A stretch of DNA of 36,120 nucleotides from NCBI GenBank assembly GCA_035265665.1, contig DATFOK010000083.1:1-36120 (forward strand), read 5' to 3'. Under the pieces are notes generated by a model that had not been told where the DNA came from, ran no database searches, and saw nothing but the letters and a program-made list of their open reading frames with translations. The DNA comes from DASUPK01 sp035265665. GTDB lineage: Bacteria; Actinomycetota; Thermoleophilia; Solirubrobacterales; 70-9. Numbering within the stretch: the stretch's first letter is position 1; each line of letters opens with the position of its first letter. The translations under genes were made by a program, and so were the position numbers. Shown here piece after piece: positions 1 to 7,993 of the stretch.

Positions 1-100
1 CTCCGCCACGGTGACGGCACTCCTGCTCGCATTGGCTATCCGCGCCCACGGCCAGTTCGGGAACCTCGACCCGGACGAGCTCTCGGCGATCCACGGATGA
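1..100 (+). CDS. mrpC: Mrp/Mnh antiporter subunit C (NuoK-like), C-terminal fragment
   Basis: The window opens inside a gene read in the frame starting at base 2. Its last 32 codons encode a hydrophobic segment (TVTALLLALAIRAHGQFG) followed by an acidic tail ending DELSAIHG. This resembles the end of MnhC/MrpC, the NuoK-like subunit of Mrp cation/proton antiporters: a last transmembrane helix and then a short D/E-rich cytoplasmic tail. The stop TGA (98-100) overlaps the ATG of the next gene in an ATGA, the usual arrangement between mrpC and mrpD. The family call rests on a short tail plus this neighbour. A NuoK-like subunit of another complex-I-related enzyme is the alternative. Confidence 0.6.
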   Translation, partial: SATVTALLLALAIRAHGQFGNLDPDELSAIHG

Positions 101-1902
101 GCATCCTGCCCCTCGCGCCGGTCCTTCTCCTCCTCGGCGCGACCGTGGTGGCGGCCGTAGGCCCCCGGCGCCGCCTCGCGACGGCACTCGCCCTGCTGAT
201 CGTCCTCGGCGCGTGTGGCCTGCTGCTGGCGGTGCTCCACCGGGCGGGCGCCGGCCCGCCCGTCGAGTGGGTGGGCGGCTGGGAGCCGCGGCGGGGGATC
301 GCCATCGGCATCGACTTCGCGGCGGACGACGTCGGCGCCGGGTTGGCGCTGCTGGCGACGGCGCTGACGGCGGTCGCGCTGGTCATGCTGATGCGCTACC
401 GACTGACGGACCCTCCGCACCTACAGGCGCTGCTGCTCGCCTTCTGTGGCGGGATGGTGGGGTTCTGCCTCTCCGGCGACCTGTTCAACATGTTCGTCTT
501 CTTCGAGCTGATGAGCGTCGCCGCGTTCGCCCTCGCCGGCTTCAAGGTCGAGGAGGACGAGGCGGTCGAGGGTTCTCTCAACTTCGCGGTCACCAACACG
601 ATCGGCTCATTCCTGGTCCTGACTGGGATCGCTCTGGTCTATGGGCGAACCGGCACGCTCAACCTGGCCCAGATGGGCGGCGCGCTCGAGGCGCATTCGG
701 TGGACGGGCTCGTGGTCATGGCGTTCGCTCTCCTGGCCGCCGGCTTCCTGGTCAAGGCGGCGGTCGTGCCCTTCCACTTCTGGCTCGCCGACGCCTACGC
801 AGTCGCTCCCACTCCAGTCTGCCTGCTATTCGCCGGGGCGATGAGCGAGCTCGGGATCTACGCGGTCGCGCGGATCTGGTTCGACTGCTTCGCGGGTGCC
901 CTCGGCCCCGAGGCCGACTCGCTGCGGCTGGTTCTCATCGTGGCCGGTTCGCTCACCGCCCTCCTCGGCGCCGGGATGTGCTTCGCCCAGGACCACCTGA
1001 AGCGGCTGCTCGCGTTCGCGACGATCGCCTACGTCGGTGTCTTCCTGATCGGCCTGGGTCTCTTGACCGCGGAGGGGATCGCCGGCGCGGCGATCTACGT
1101 GGTCGCGGACGGACTGGGCAAGGCGGCGCTGTTCGCCACGGTCGCCATCATCCAGCACCGCCGTCGGCGAGTCTCGGAGCTGGCGCTGCGAGGTAAGGGA
1201 AGGGCGCTTCCCTTCACGGGGGCGCTGCTCGCTCTGGGGGCCCTCTCGTTCGCGGCCCTTCCTCCCTTCGGCACCTTCCTCGGCAAGTCGATGCTCGAGG
1301 ACGAGCTGGTCGCGACCGGCTACGGGGCGGTGATCGCGGTGCTGATCGCGACCTCTGCACTGACCGCGGGGGCGGTTCTCCGGGTGATCGCCCGGGTCTT
1401 CCTCGGCTGGGGCCCGGCCGCCGACCGCCCTCGCGCAACGGAGGAGGAGACCAAACCCGAGGAGGAGGGCGCTCCCGATTCCACCCCGGCGGTCATGTTC
1501 GTTCCCGCCGCCCTGCTGCTCGCGGCGGCCCTGGCGATCGGACTGATCCCGGGAACGACCGAGGCCTTCCGGACGGCGGCGGAACGCTTCGTCGACGGGC
1601 CGGCCTACGGGCGGGCCGTTCTCGATGGGGTATCGCCGACGGGGCTCGCGACCGCCTCCTCCTACTCCGCCCCGGCGCACTCCTACCTCTACGCGGCCCT
1701 CGGCCTGCTGGGCGCGGCATGCGCCGCGGCTATCTCCCTGTTCGTACCGGGCGGACGGTGGCTGCGCACGCCGGCCCGGCTGCTCGGCTCGGCCGGGACT
1801 GCCCTGCGCGGCCTGCACAGCGGGCACGTCGGCGACTACGTCGCCTGGCTCGTCCTCGGCGTCGCCCTCCTCGGCGGATCGTTCGCGCTGGCGCTCACCT
1901 AG
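97..1902 (+). CDS. mrpD: Mrp-type antiporter subunit D / proton-conducting NuoL-M-N family protein
   Basis: This 601-aa polytopic membrane protein has about 14-16 predicted helices and belongs to the NuoL/M/N-MrpA/D proton-translocating family. Key charged residues of the family are visible: Glu137 in FFELMS, Lys220 in FLVKAAVVPFHFW, Lys302 in QDHLKRLLAF and Lys397 in FGTFLGKSML. The stretch after HFWLADAY (APTPVCLLFAGAMSELG) is also typical. A charged, E-rich loop sits near residues 445-465. The C-terminal region (about 520-601) carries extra helices, with a LHSGHVGDYVAW motif seen in 'complex I subunit 5' proteins. It starts by ATGA overlap with the mrpC-like gene. No MrpE, F or G genes follow; the next gene is an unrelated glycosidase with its own candidate promoter. 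Role: part of an Na+(K+)/H+ antiporter or a related ion-translocating complex in the cytoplasmic membrane. The family is clear; the exact complex is inferred. Confidence 0.85.
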   Translation: MSILPLAPVLLLLGATVVAAVGPRRRLATALALLIVLGACGLLLAVLHRAGAGPPVEWVGGWEPRRGIAIGIDFAADDVGAGLALLATALTAVALVMLMRYRLTDPPHLQALLLAFCGGMVGFCLSGDLFNMFVFFELMSVAAFALAGFKVEEDEAVEGSLNFAVTNTIGSFLVLTGIALVYGRTGTLNLAQMGGALEAHSVDGLVVMAFALLAAGFLVKAAVVPFHFWLADAYAVAPTPVCLLFAGAMSELGIYAVARIWFDCFAGALGPEADSLRLVLIVAGSLTALLGAGMCFAQDHLKRLLAFATIAYVGVFLIGLGLLTAEGIAGAAIYVVADGLGKAALFATVAIIQHRRRRVSELALRGKGRALPFTGALLALGALSFAALPPFGTFLGKSMLEDELVATGYGAVIAVLIATSALTAGAVLRVIARVFLGWGPAADRPRATEEETKPEEEGAPDSTPAVMFVPAALLLAAALAIGLIPGTTEAFRTAAERFVDGPAYGRAVLDGVSPTGLATASSYSAPAHSYLYAALGLLGAACAAAISLFVPGGRWLRTPARLLGSAGTALRGLHSGHVGDYVAWLVLGVALLGGSFALALT

Positions 1903-1914
1903 AAGACAGCAGCC

Positions 1915-1939
1915 GTTTTCCCTGCATGCGGCGGGGTAG
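1915..1939 (+). promoter_or_regulatory. Candidate SigB/SigF-type promoter of the GH15 gene
   Basis: GTTT (1915-1918), a 15-nt spacer, then GGGTAG (1934-1939). This matches the general-stress pattern GTTT-N15-GGGTAT at 9 of 10 defined positions. The GH15 ATG lies 12 nt after the -10, so the transcript would be leaderless or nearly so. It lies in the 49-nt gap after mrpD. Promoter use is inferred from sequence alone. Confidence 0.5.
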
Positions 1940-1951
1940 TCCATTGACGCC

Positions 1952-3778
1952 ATGGCGCGGAATCAGTATTCGCCGATCGCCGATTACGGCCTGATCGGCG
2001 ACGGGCAGTCGGCGGCGCTGGTGTCCCGCCAGGGATCGATCGACTGGTGCTGCCTGCCGCGGTTCGACTCCGGCAGCTGCTTCGGCCGCCTGCTCGACTG
2101 GGAGCGTGGCGGCTACTTCTCGATCGCGCCGGTCGAGGGCGCCCGCGAGGCGAGCATCCACCGCACCTACCGCGGCGACACGATGGTGCTCGAGACCCGC
2201 TTCCGGGTGGAGGGCGGCGAGGCGGTGGTGATCGACTGCATGACGATGTCCCGGCAGGGACCGACCGGCACCGGACCCCAGATCCTGCGCGTGATCGAAG
2301 GTGTCCGCGGCTCGGTCGACTTCGAGGTCGAGTTCGTGCCCCGATACGACTATGGCGAGATCGACGCCTGGATTCGCCAGCAGGGGCCGAACACGTATTC
2401 AGGGATCGGCGGCGACGACGGCCTGGTGATCTCAGGCGATCTCGACCTGGAGCCCGGCGAGCATGACGTACGCGGGCGCTGCACGGTCCGCGCCTCCGAG
2501 CGGGTGCGGGTCGCCGTCGCCTACGCCGACCCGGCGAGCCTCGAGGAGTACCGGCCGGAGGCGCCGCGTTCGGAGGAGCTTGATCGCGCGCTCGACGACA
2601 CCATCGCTTTCTGGGAGAACTGGGTCGCGGGCCTTAGGGTCTCCAGCGATGAGGGCGCCGAGACAGTGCGCTCCGCGCTGGCGCTGAAGGCTCTGATCTA
2701 CGACCGGACCGGCGCGCTGGTGGCGGCGCCGACTTGCTCGCTGCCGGAGGTCGAGGGCGGGGAGCGCAACTTCGACTACCGCTACAGCTGGATCCGTGAC
2801 TCCACTCTCGCGGCCCGCTCGCTCGGCGACCTCGGCTGCGACAGCGAGGCCGATGCCTTCCGCCGCTTCATCGAGCGGAGCGCCGCGGGCAACGCTGCGG
2901 ACCTGCAGATCATGTACGGGCTGGGCGGCGAGCGCCGCCAGGACGAGCTCGATCTCGACCTCGAGGGATACGACGGAGCGAAGCCGGTCCGGATCGGCAA
3001 TGAGGCCTCCACCCAGGTGCAGCTCGACATTCTCGGCCAGCTCGTCGAGCAGAGCTGGCGCTGGTACGAGCGCGGGCATGAGCCCGACGACGACTACTGG
3101 AAGTTCATCGTGGACATCGCCAACAGCGCCTGCGAGCGCTGGCGGGAGCCCGATCGCGGGATCTGGGAGTGGCGCGGCGAGCCGAGGCACTTCACCCACT
3201 CCAAGGTGCTCTGCTGGGTGGCGCTCGACAGGGCCCTCGCGCTGGCGAAGGCATGTATGCGCAAGGCCCCCGAACGACGCTGGCGCGCAGCGCGGGATGA
3301 GATCCGGGAGACGATCGAGCGCCGCGGCTACGAGAAGCGTCGCGGCGTCTTCGTTCAGATCTTCGACGAGAAGCCACTCGATGCGGCGCTGCTCCGCCTG
3401 CCGGTCGTCGGGTTCATCGACTACGACGACGAGCGGATGGTGAGGACGGCTGATGCGATCCGGGAGGAGCTCGACGCCGACGGGCTGCTCTACCGCCACC
3501 GCTCGGACGATGGCCTGGACGGCCAGGAGGGCGCGTTCCTCCCCGCCTCTTTCTGGCTGACCGAGGTGCTCGCCCGCCAGTCGCGGATCGACGAGGCACA
3601 GGAAGTCTTCGACCGCACGGTGGCGACCGCGAACGGGCTCGGCCTCTTCTCGGAGGAGTACGACCCGCGCAAGCAGCGCATGCTCGGCAACTTCCCGCAG
3701 GCCCTCACCCACCTCTCGCACATAGAGGCCGCGCTCGCGCTGCAGCGCGAGGCCGAGGCGCTTACGACCAAGCGCTGA
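1952..3778 (+). CDS. Glycoside hydrolase family 15 protein (glucoamylase/trehalase-like)
   Basis: A 608-aa cytoplasmic-looking protein with no signal peptide, near the usual length for bacterial GH15. The N-terminus (PIADYGLIGDGQSAALVSR, then GSIDWCCLPRFDS) is the conserved start of the bacterial GH15 beta-sandwich domain. The (alpha/alpha)6 barrel follows from about residue 240, with the family motif NFDYRYSWIRDS. Probable catalytic acid is Glu406 in GIWEWRGEPRHFTHSK; probable base is Glu568 in GLFSEEYDP. The reaction would be inverting hydrolysis of alpha-glucosidic bonds, either glucose release from alpha-glucans or, as for mycobacterial homologues, trehalose hydrolysis; sequence alone cannot separate these. 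The ATG at 1952 begins exactly where family members begin. A SigB-like promoter lies just upstream with no good Shine-Dalgarno sequence. It converges on the dehydrogenase gene, with 49 nt between the stops. Confidence 0.9.
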   Translation: MARNQYSPIADYGLIGDGQSAALVSRQGSIDWCCLPRFDSGSCFGRLLDWERGGYFSIAPVEGAREASIHRTYRGDTMVLETRFRVEGGEAVVIDCMTMSRQGPTGTGPQILRVIEGVRGSVDFEVEFVPRYDYGEIDAWIRQQGPNTYSGIGGDDGLVISGDLDLEPGEHDVRGRCTVRASERVRVAVAYADPASLEEYRPEAPRSEELDRALDDTIAFWENWVAGLRVSSDEGAETVRSALALKALIYDRTGALVAAPTCSLPEVEGGERNFDYRYSWIRDSTLAARSLGDLGCDSEADAFRRFIERSAAGNAADLQIMYGLGGERRQDELDLDLEGYDGAKPVRIGNEASTQVQLDILGQLVEQSWRWYERGHEPDDDYWKFIVDIANSACERWREPDRGIWEWRGEPRHFTHSKVLCWVALDRALALAKACMRKAPERRWRAARDEIRETIERRGYEKRRGVFVQIFDEKPLDAALLRLPVVGFIDYDDERMVRTADAIREELDADGLLYRHRSDDGLDGQEGAFLPASFWLTEVLARQSRIDEAQEVFDRTVATANGLGLFSEEYDPRKQRMLGNFPQALTHLSHIEAALALQREAEALTTKR

Positions 3779-3827
3779 CGTTAGTCGCGAGCGTCCTATA
3801 CGGGGTAGCGCGGGACGTTCGAGCCGT

Positions 3828-6797
3828 TTATGCGGGTTGCGCCTCCGGCGCCGCCTCGGGCACGTGTGTCGCCGGTCCACGGCGGCCGTGCTCCATCGCC
3901 AGCTCGATGGCCTCGGCGGTGTGGATCGCGCGGCGGTCCGTGAGCTGCTCGATCTGCGTCCGGCAGCTGAACCCGTCCGCGACGATCAGCGCGTCCGCCG
4001 GAGCTTCCCGCACCGCCGGGAGCAGCCGGCGCTCGCCGATCGCGACCGAGATGTCGTACTTGTCGGCCTCGAAGCCGAACGAGCCGGCCATCCCGCAGCA
4101 GCCGGAGTCGAGCAGCTCGTAGTCGAGGCCGAGGCGCTCGAGCAGCTTCTGGTCTGCATCCAGCCCCATGATCGCCTCGTGGTGGCAATGACCGTGGACG
4201 ATCGCGCGGCGCCCCAAGCGCGGCATCGCCCACTCCTCGGCGTGCTCCTGGAGGAACTCGGCCAGGGTCATCGCGCACTCCGAGATCCGGTGGGCGTCCT
4301 CGTCGTGGACCAGCAGGCTCGGTAGTTCGTCCCGGAGGGCGGCGACGCAACTCGGCTCGAGGCCGACGATCGGCACTCCCTCCCGCGCGTAGGGGGTAAG
4401 GCGAGCGACGAGCCGCTTCAACAGGAGCTTGGCCGTATCGAGCATCCCGTAGTCGTAGAGCGGCCGCCCGCAGCAGAGGAAGCCCTCAGGCACGATCACC
4501 CGGAACCCGGCCGCCTCCAGCACCCGGGTTGCAGACTTGGCCGTGCCCGGATGGAAATGCTCGTTGAAGGTGTCGGGGAAGAGCAGCACCGGCGGCCCAT
4601 TCGGATTCGCCGTGCCGCGCTCGCGGAACCAGGAGCGGAAGGTCTGGCGGGCGAACGGCGGGGCATCTCGCTGGGGGCTCAGGCCCGCCATGCGCTTCAG
4701 CAGCCGGCCGAGCAGCGGGATGCGGGTCATGGCGTTGGCCAGGCGGGGAACCCGGCTCGCGATCCGCGCCCAGAACATCACCAGGCCCATCGAGTAGGCG
4801 GCCAGCGGCCGGAGGCGCCGCTTGTAGTGCTTGGAGAGGAACTCAGCCTTGTAGGTCGCCATGTCGACGCTCACCGGGCAGTCGCCCTTGCAGCCTTTGC
4901 AGGCCAGGCAGAGATCGAGCGCCTCGTGGACCTCGTCCGAGCGGAAGCCGTCGGTGATGACGTCCCCCTGCAGCATCTCGTAGAGGATCCGGGCGCGGCC
5001 GCGGGTGGTGTGCTGTTCGTCCCGCGTGACCATGTAGGAGGGGCACATCGTGCCGCTCTCGGTGTCGCGGCAGAGACCGGCGCCGACACAGCGCATCGTC
5101 GCGTGGGCGAAGCTGCCGCGGTCCTCGGAGTAGGCGAAGTGGGTCTGCGGCTCGGCCGGGTCGTAGCCGGTGCCGAGCTTGAGGTTGGAGGCGATCGGAT
5201 ATGGGTCGACGACCTTGCCGGGGTTCATCCGACCGTCCGGGTCCCAGATCGCCTTCATCTGCCGGAAGGCCTTGAGCAGCTCCGGCCCGTACATCTTCTC
5301 CAGCAGTTCGGCGCGCGACTGCCCGTCGCCGTGCTCGCCCGAGAGCGAGCCGCCGTGCTCGACCACCAGGTCGGCGGCCTCGTCGAGGAAGCTTCGCCAC
5401 TTCTCGATGCCCGGCGCCGTGCGGAGGTCGAAGTTGATCCGGCAGTGGATGCAGCCGTCGCCGAAGTGTCCGTACTTGGTCGTGTGATAGCCGTAGCGGT
5501 CGAGCAGTTTCTGGAAGGCGCGCAGGTAGTCGCCCTCACGCTCGGGAGGAACCGCGGCGTCCTCCCAGCCCTCCCAGGCGTCGGGCTCACCTGGAACGAA
5601 GGCGGTGGCACCCAGCCCCGACTCCCGCATCTTCCAGAGCTTCACCTCGACCGCCTGGCGGTCATAGAGCTCCATCGCGGGCGCGCCCGAGCCCTTGCCG
5701 AGGGCGCGCATCATCTTCTCGGCCCTCGTGTCCGCCTCCTCCCTGGTCTCGCCGCCGAACTCGGCAAGCAGCCAGCCCTGGCCCTCGGGAAGAAGTGAGA
5801 GGTCCTCGACGTGCTGACCCTCGCGGAGCATGTCGTCGATCAGCTCCTGGTCCATGCCCTCGAGGCCGATCGGCTCGTGCTCCAGCACGTCCGGGACGTG
5901 GTCGGCGGCCGTGAAGATGTCCTTGAAACCGAGCACGACCAGGGAGCGGATCGGCGGGGCGTCGACGAGCCGGACCTTCGCCTCCAGCACGGTGACCAGT
6001 GTGCCCTCGCTGCCGGTCAGCCCGGCCGCGACGTTGAAACCCTTCTCAGGCAGGAGCTCGTCGAGGTTGTATCCCGACACGCGCCGTGGGATCTGCGGAT
6101 AGCGCGCACGGATCTCGTCGCCGTAGCGGTCGCGGAGATCGCGCATGCGCCGGTAGATGTCGGCGCGGCTGCCATTCTCGGAGATCACCCGTTCGAGCTC
6201 CTGGTCGTCGGTCTGGCCGACCCGCATGCGCTGCCCGTCGTAGGTGAGCACCTCGAGCTCGATCACGTTGTCGGAGGTTCTGCCGGCCATCACCGAGTGG
6301 ACGCCGCAGGAGTTGGCGCCCACCATGCCGCCGAAGGTCGCGTACTCGTGGGTCGAGGTGTCCGGAGCGAAGGTGAGGTTCCACTTCTCCTCGGTGATCC
6401 GGGAGAGGTCGTCGCGGATCACGCCGGGCTGGACCCGCGCGAACCTCCGCTCGGGATCGATCTCGATGATCTTCCGCATGTGCTTGGAGGTGTCGATCAC
6501 CACCGCGGCGTTGCAGGCAGCGCCGGCCAGGCTGGTCCCGCAGCCGCGTGGCGTTACCGGCGCGCCGTGCTCGCGCGCCGCCCCCATCGCCGCCTCGATG
6601 TCATCGGCGTCGTGCGGCAGGACGACGCAGATCGGGGCCTGTCGGTAGTTGGAGCTGTCATGCGCGTAGGCGGCCCGGTTGCCGGCGTCGAAGAGGACCT
6701 CCCCGCGGACGACGGACCGCAGCGCCCGCTCCAGCGACTCGACGTCGATCTCATCGGCCCCGGGAGGCTTCCGCATCACATGAGGATCGATTTGCAC
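3828..6797 (-). CDS. FAD-binding plus 4Fe-4S oxidoreductase, fused GlcD-GlpC type (YdiJ-like 2-hydroxyacid dehydrogenase)
   Basis: A 989-aa fusion. N-terminal half: PCMH-type FAD-binding domain (VTPRGCGTSLAGAACNAAVV, GGMVGANSCGVHSV) and a GlcD-like C-terminal FAD-oxidase domain ending near GRMNPGKVVDPYP. Middle: two ferredoxin-like clusters, C-x5-C-x8-CP (GAGLCRDTESGTMCPS) and C-x2-C-x2-C-x3-CP (CLACKGCKGDCP). C-terminal half: two CCG domains (FLCCGRPL, SGCCGMAGSFGFE). This architecture and length match YdiJ/Dld-type enzymes that oxidise D-lactate, D-2-hydroxyglutarate or related 2-hydroxyacids and pass electrons through Fe-S centres to quinone or another acceptor; the substrate is unknown. 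The listed start is GTG at 6797; an ATG at 6776 (MRKPPGADEID) is equally possible. It is last in a minus-strand operon, 17 nt after the enolase-superfamily gene, so its substrate may come from that pathway. Confidence 0.87.
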   Translation of the reverse strand: MQIDPHVMRKPPGADEIDVESLERALRSVVRGEVLFDAGNRAAYAHDSSNYRQAPICVVLPHDADDIEAAMGAAREHGAPVTPRGCGTSLAGAACNAAVVIDTSKHMRKIIEIDPERRFARVQPGVIRDDLSRITEEKWNLTFAPDTSTHEYATFGGMVGANSCGVHSVMAGRTSDNVIELEVLTYDGQRMRVGQTDDQELERVISENGSRADIYRRMRDLRDRYGDEIRARYPQIPRRVSGYNLDELLPEKGFNVAAGLTGSEGTLVTVLEAKVRLVDAPPIRSLVVLGFKDIFTAADHVPDVLEHEPIGLEGMDQELIDDMLREGQHVEDLSLLPEGQGWLLAEFGGETREEADTRAEKMMRALGKGSGAPAMELYDRQAVEVKLWKMRESGLGATAFVPGEPDAWEGWEDAAVPPEREGDYLRAFQKLLDRYGYHTTKYGHFGDGCIHCRINFDLRTAPGIEKWRSFLDEAADLVVEHGGSLSGEHGDGQSRAELLEKMYGPELLKAFRQMKAIWDPDGRMNPGKVVDPYPIASNLKLGTGYDPAEPQTHFAYSEDRGSFAHATMRCVGAGLCRDTESGTMCPSYMVTRDEQHTTRGRARILYEMLQGDVITDGFRSDEVHEALDLCLACKGCKGDCPVSVDMATYKAEFLSKHYKRRLRPLAAYSMGLVMFWARIASRVPRLANAMTRIPLLGRLLKRMAGLSPQRDAPPFARQTFRSWFRERGTANPNGPPVLLFPDTFNEHFHPGTAKSATRVLEAAGFRVIVPEGFLCCGRPLYDYGMLDTAKLLLKRLVARLTPYAREGVPIVGLEPSCVAALRDELPSLLVHDEDAHRISECAMTLAEFLQEHAEEWAMPRLGRRAIVHGHCHHEAIMGLDADQKLLERLGLDYELLDSGCCGMAGSFGFEADKYDISVAIGERRLLPAVREAPADALIVADGFSCRTQIEQLTDRRAIHTAEAIELAMEHGRRGPATHVPEAAPEAQPA

Positions 6798-6814
6798 TGG
6801 GGCCCGCCCCCGCT

Positions 6815-7993
6815 CTACTCGAGTCGGTACTCCTCCAGCACCGATCGGCGCGGCTCGAGCCCGAGGCCGGCGCTGGACTCATCTGGCCGCAGTTCCCCAT
6901 CCTTCGGATCCGGCGCTCCCTCGAAGAGCATCGACTCGATGCGAGCGTGGTCATGGAAGTACTCGATGTGCTCGACGGTCTCCAGCGCGCAGCAGGCGTG
7001 CGCGGAGGCGGCTGGAGCGCAGTGGGCGGAGAAGGGGACCTGGTTCGCGCCGCAGAGGCCGCCGATGTGGAGCAGCTCGGTGATCCCGCCGCAGCGGGTC
7101 ACGTCCGCCTGCAGCACGTCGACCGCGCCCGCCTCGAGCAGCCGCTGCGCGTCGAGCGCGCTCCAGATGTACTCGCCGGCCGCGAGCGCCATGCCGGCGG
7201 GCATTCGGCCGCGCAGTTCAGCCAGGCCCTCGAGGTCGTCCGAGCTCAGCGGCTCCTCGAGCCACGAGACCCTCTCCTCCGCGAAGCGCTCGGCGAGCCC
7301 AAGGGCCTGCGGCAGCGAGTAGGCGCCGTTTGCATCGACCATCAGGTCGGCGTTCGGCCCGATCTCGTCGCGCGCCGCCGCGACCCGAGCGGGGTCCAGC
7401 TCGGGGTCCCGCCCTACCTTCATCTTCACCGACCGGATCCCCGACTCGACCCAGCCGCGGAGTTGCCCGCGCAGCTCCCGCTCGTCATAGGAGGTGAAGC
7501 CCCCGCTGCCGTAGATCGGCACCGAGTCGTGGATCCGCGGCAAAGCGTCCGCGAGCGAGATTCCGAGCAGCCGCGCCTTCAGGTCCCAGAGGGCGATGTC
7601 CAGAGCCGAGATCGCCATCGATCCCAGCCCCGGCTGGCCGGCATTGCGGAGCTCGCGGCGCATCGCCGCCCAGACCGCCGGCGGGCGCATCGCGTCGGCA
7701 CCGCGAACGATCTCCGCGAGCTTCGACTCGATCAGAGTGGCGACGGCGCGGTCGCCGTAGGTGTAGCCGATGCCCCGCTCGCGGCCGTTGAAGGCCTCGA
7801 CCACGACGATGGTCGTCGAATCCCACTCGAGCGTCCCGTCGGACTCAGGCTGATCGGCCGGGATCTCGTACGCCGTGGCCTCGATCCCCTCGACGCTCGG
7901 GCTGACATGGGTCGTCCGGGAACGGACCGGAACTAGCTCCGTTCCCCCCGCGAGCGGGGCCTCCGTGCCCGATGCCGCCCCATGGATCGTCAT
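6815..7993 (-). CDS. Enolase-superfamily enzyme, mandelate racemase subgroup
   Basis: A 392-aa protein with a complete mandelate-racemase-type active site. The KxK motif is Lys190-Met-Lys192 in SVKMKVGRD. Metal ligands are Asp220 (VDANG), Glu246 or 247 (SWLEEP) and Glu274 (AAGEY). The Asp297/His324 dyad lies in ADVTRCGG and FSAHCAP, with Glu344 twenty residues later. Spacings of 27 and 20 equal those of mandelate racemase (D270, H297, E317). Such enzymes abstract the alpha proton of a carboxylate and act as racemases or sugar-acid dehydratases. The ATG (7991-7993) overlaps the stop of the ThDP enzyme gene as TGATG, implying coupled translation. The first 35 or so residues extend beyond the usual N-terminus and look unstructured. 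Substrate cannot be read from the sequence; the downstream 2-hydroxyacid dehydrogenase suggests a hydroxy- or sugar-acid pathway. Confidence 0.88.
   Translation of the reverse strand: MTIHGAASGTEAPLAGGTELVPVRSRTTHVSPSVEGIEATAYEIPADQPESDGTLEWDSTTIVVVEAFNGRERGIGYTYGDRAVATLIESKLAEIVRGADAMRPPAVWAAMRRELRNAGQPGLGSMAISALDIALWDLKARLLGISLADALPRIHDSVPIYGSGGFTSYDERELRGQLRGWVESGIRSVKMKVGRDPELDPARVAAARDEIGPNADLMVDANGAYSLPQALGLAERFAEERVSWLEEPLSSDDLEGLAELRGRMPAGMALAAGEYIWSALDAQRLLEAGAVDVLQADVTRCGGITELLHIGGLCGANQVPFSAHCAPAASAHACCALETVEHIEYFHDHARIESMLFEGAPDPKDGELRPDESSAGLGLEPRRSVLEEYRLE

Noticed and set aside
1944..1949. TTGACG as a -35 box
   Set aside because: Lies 3 nt before the GH15 ATG, too close to drive that gene.
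3780..3827. Terminator between GH15 and the dehydrogenase gene
   Set aside because: Only a weak five-pair CGTCC/GGACG arrangement with a large loop and no T-run.
2432..3880. Long open frame antisense to the GH15 gene
   Set aside because: GC-rich shadow; its product is Arg/Leu/Glu-rich with no family features, while the sense frame is a full GH15 enzyme.
4551..5798. Long open frame antisense to the FAD/Fe-S dehydrogenase (and a second at 5811-7322)
   Set aside because: Low-complexity shadows of a strongly conserved gene; no motifs.
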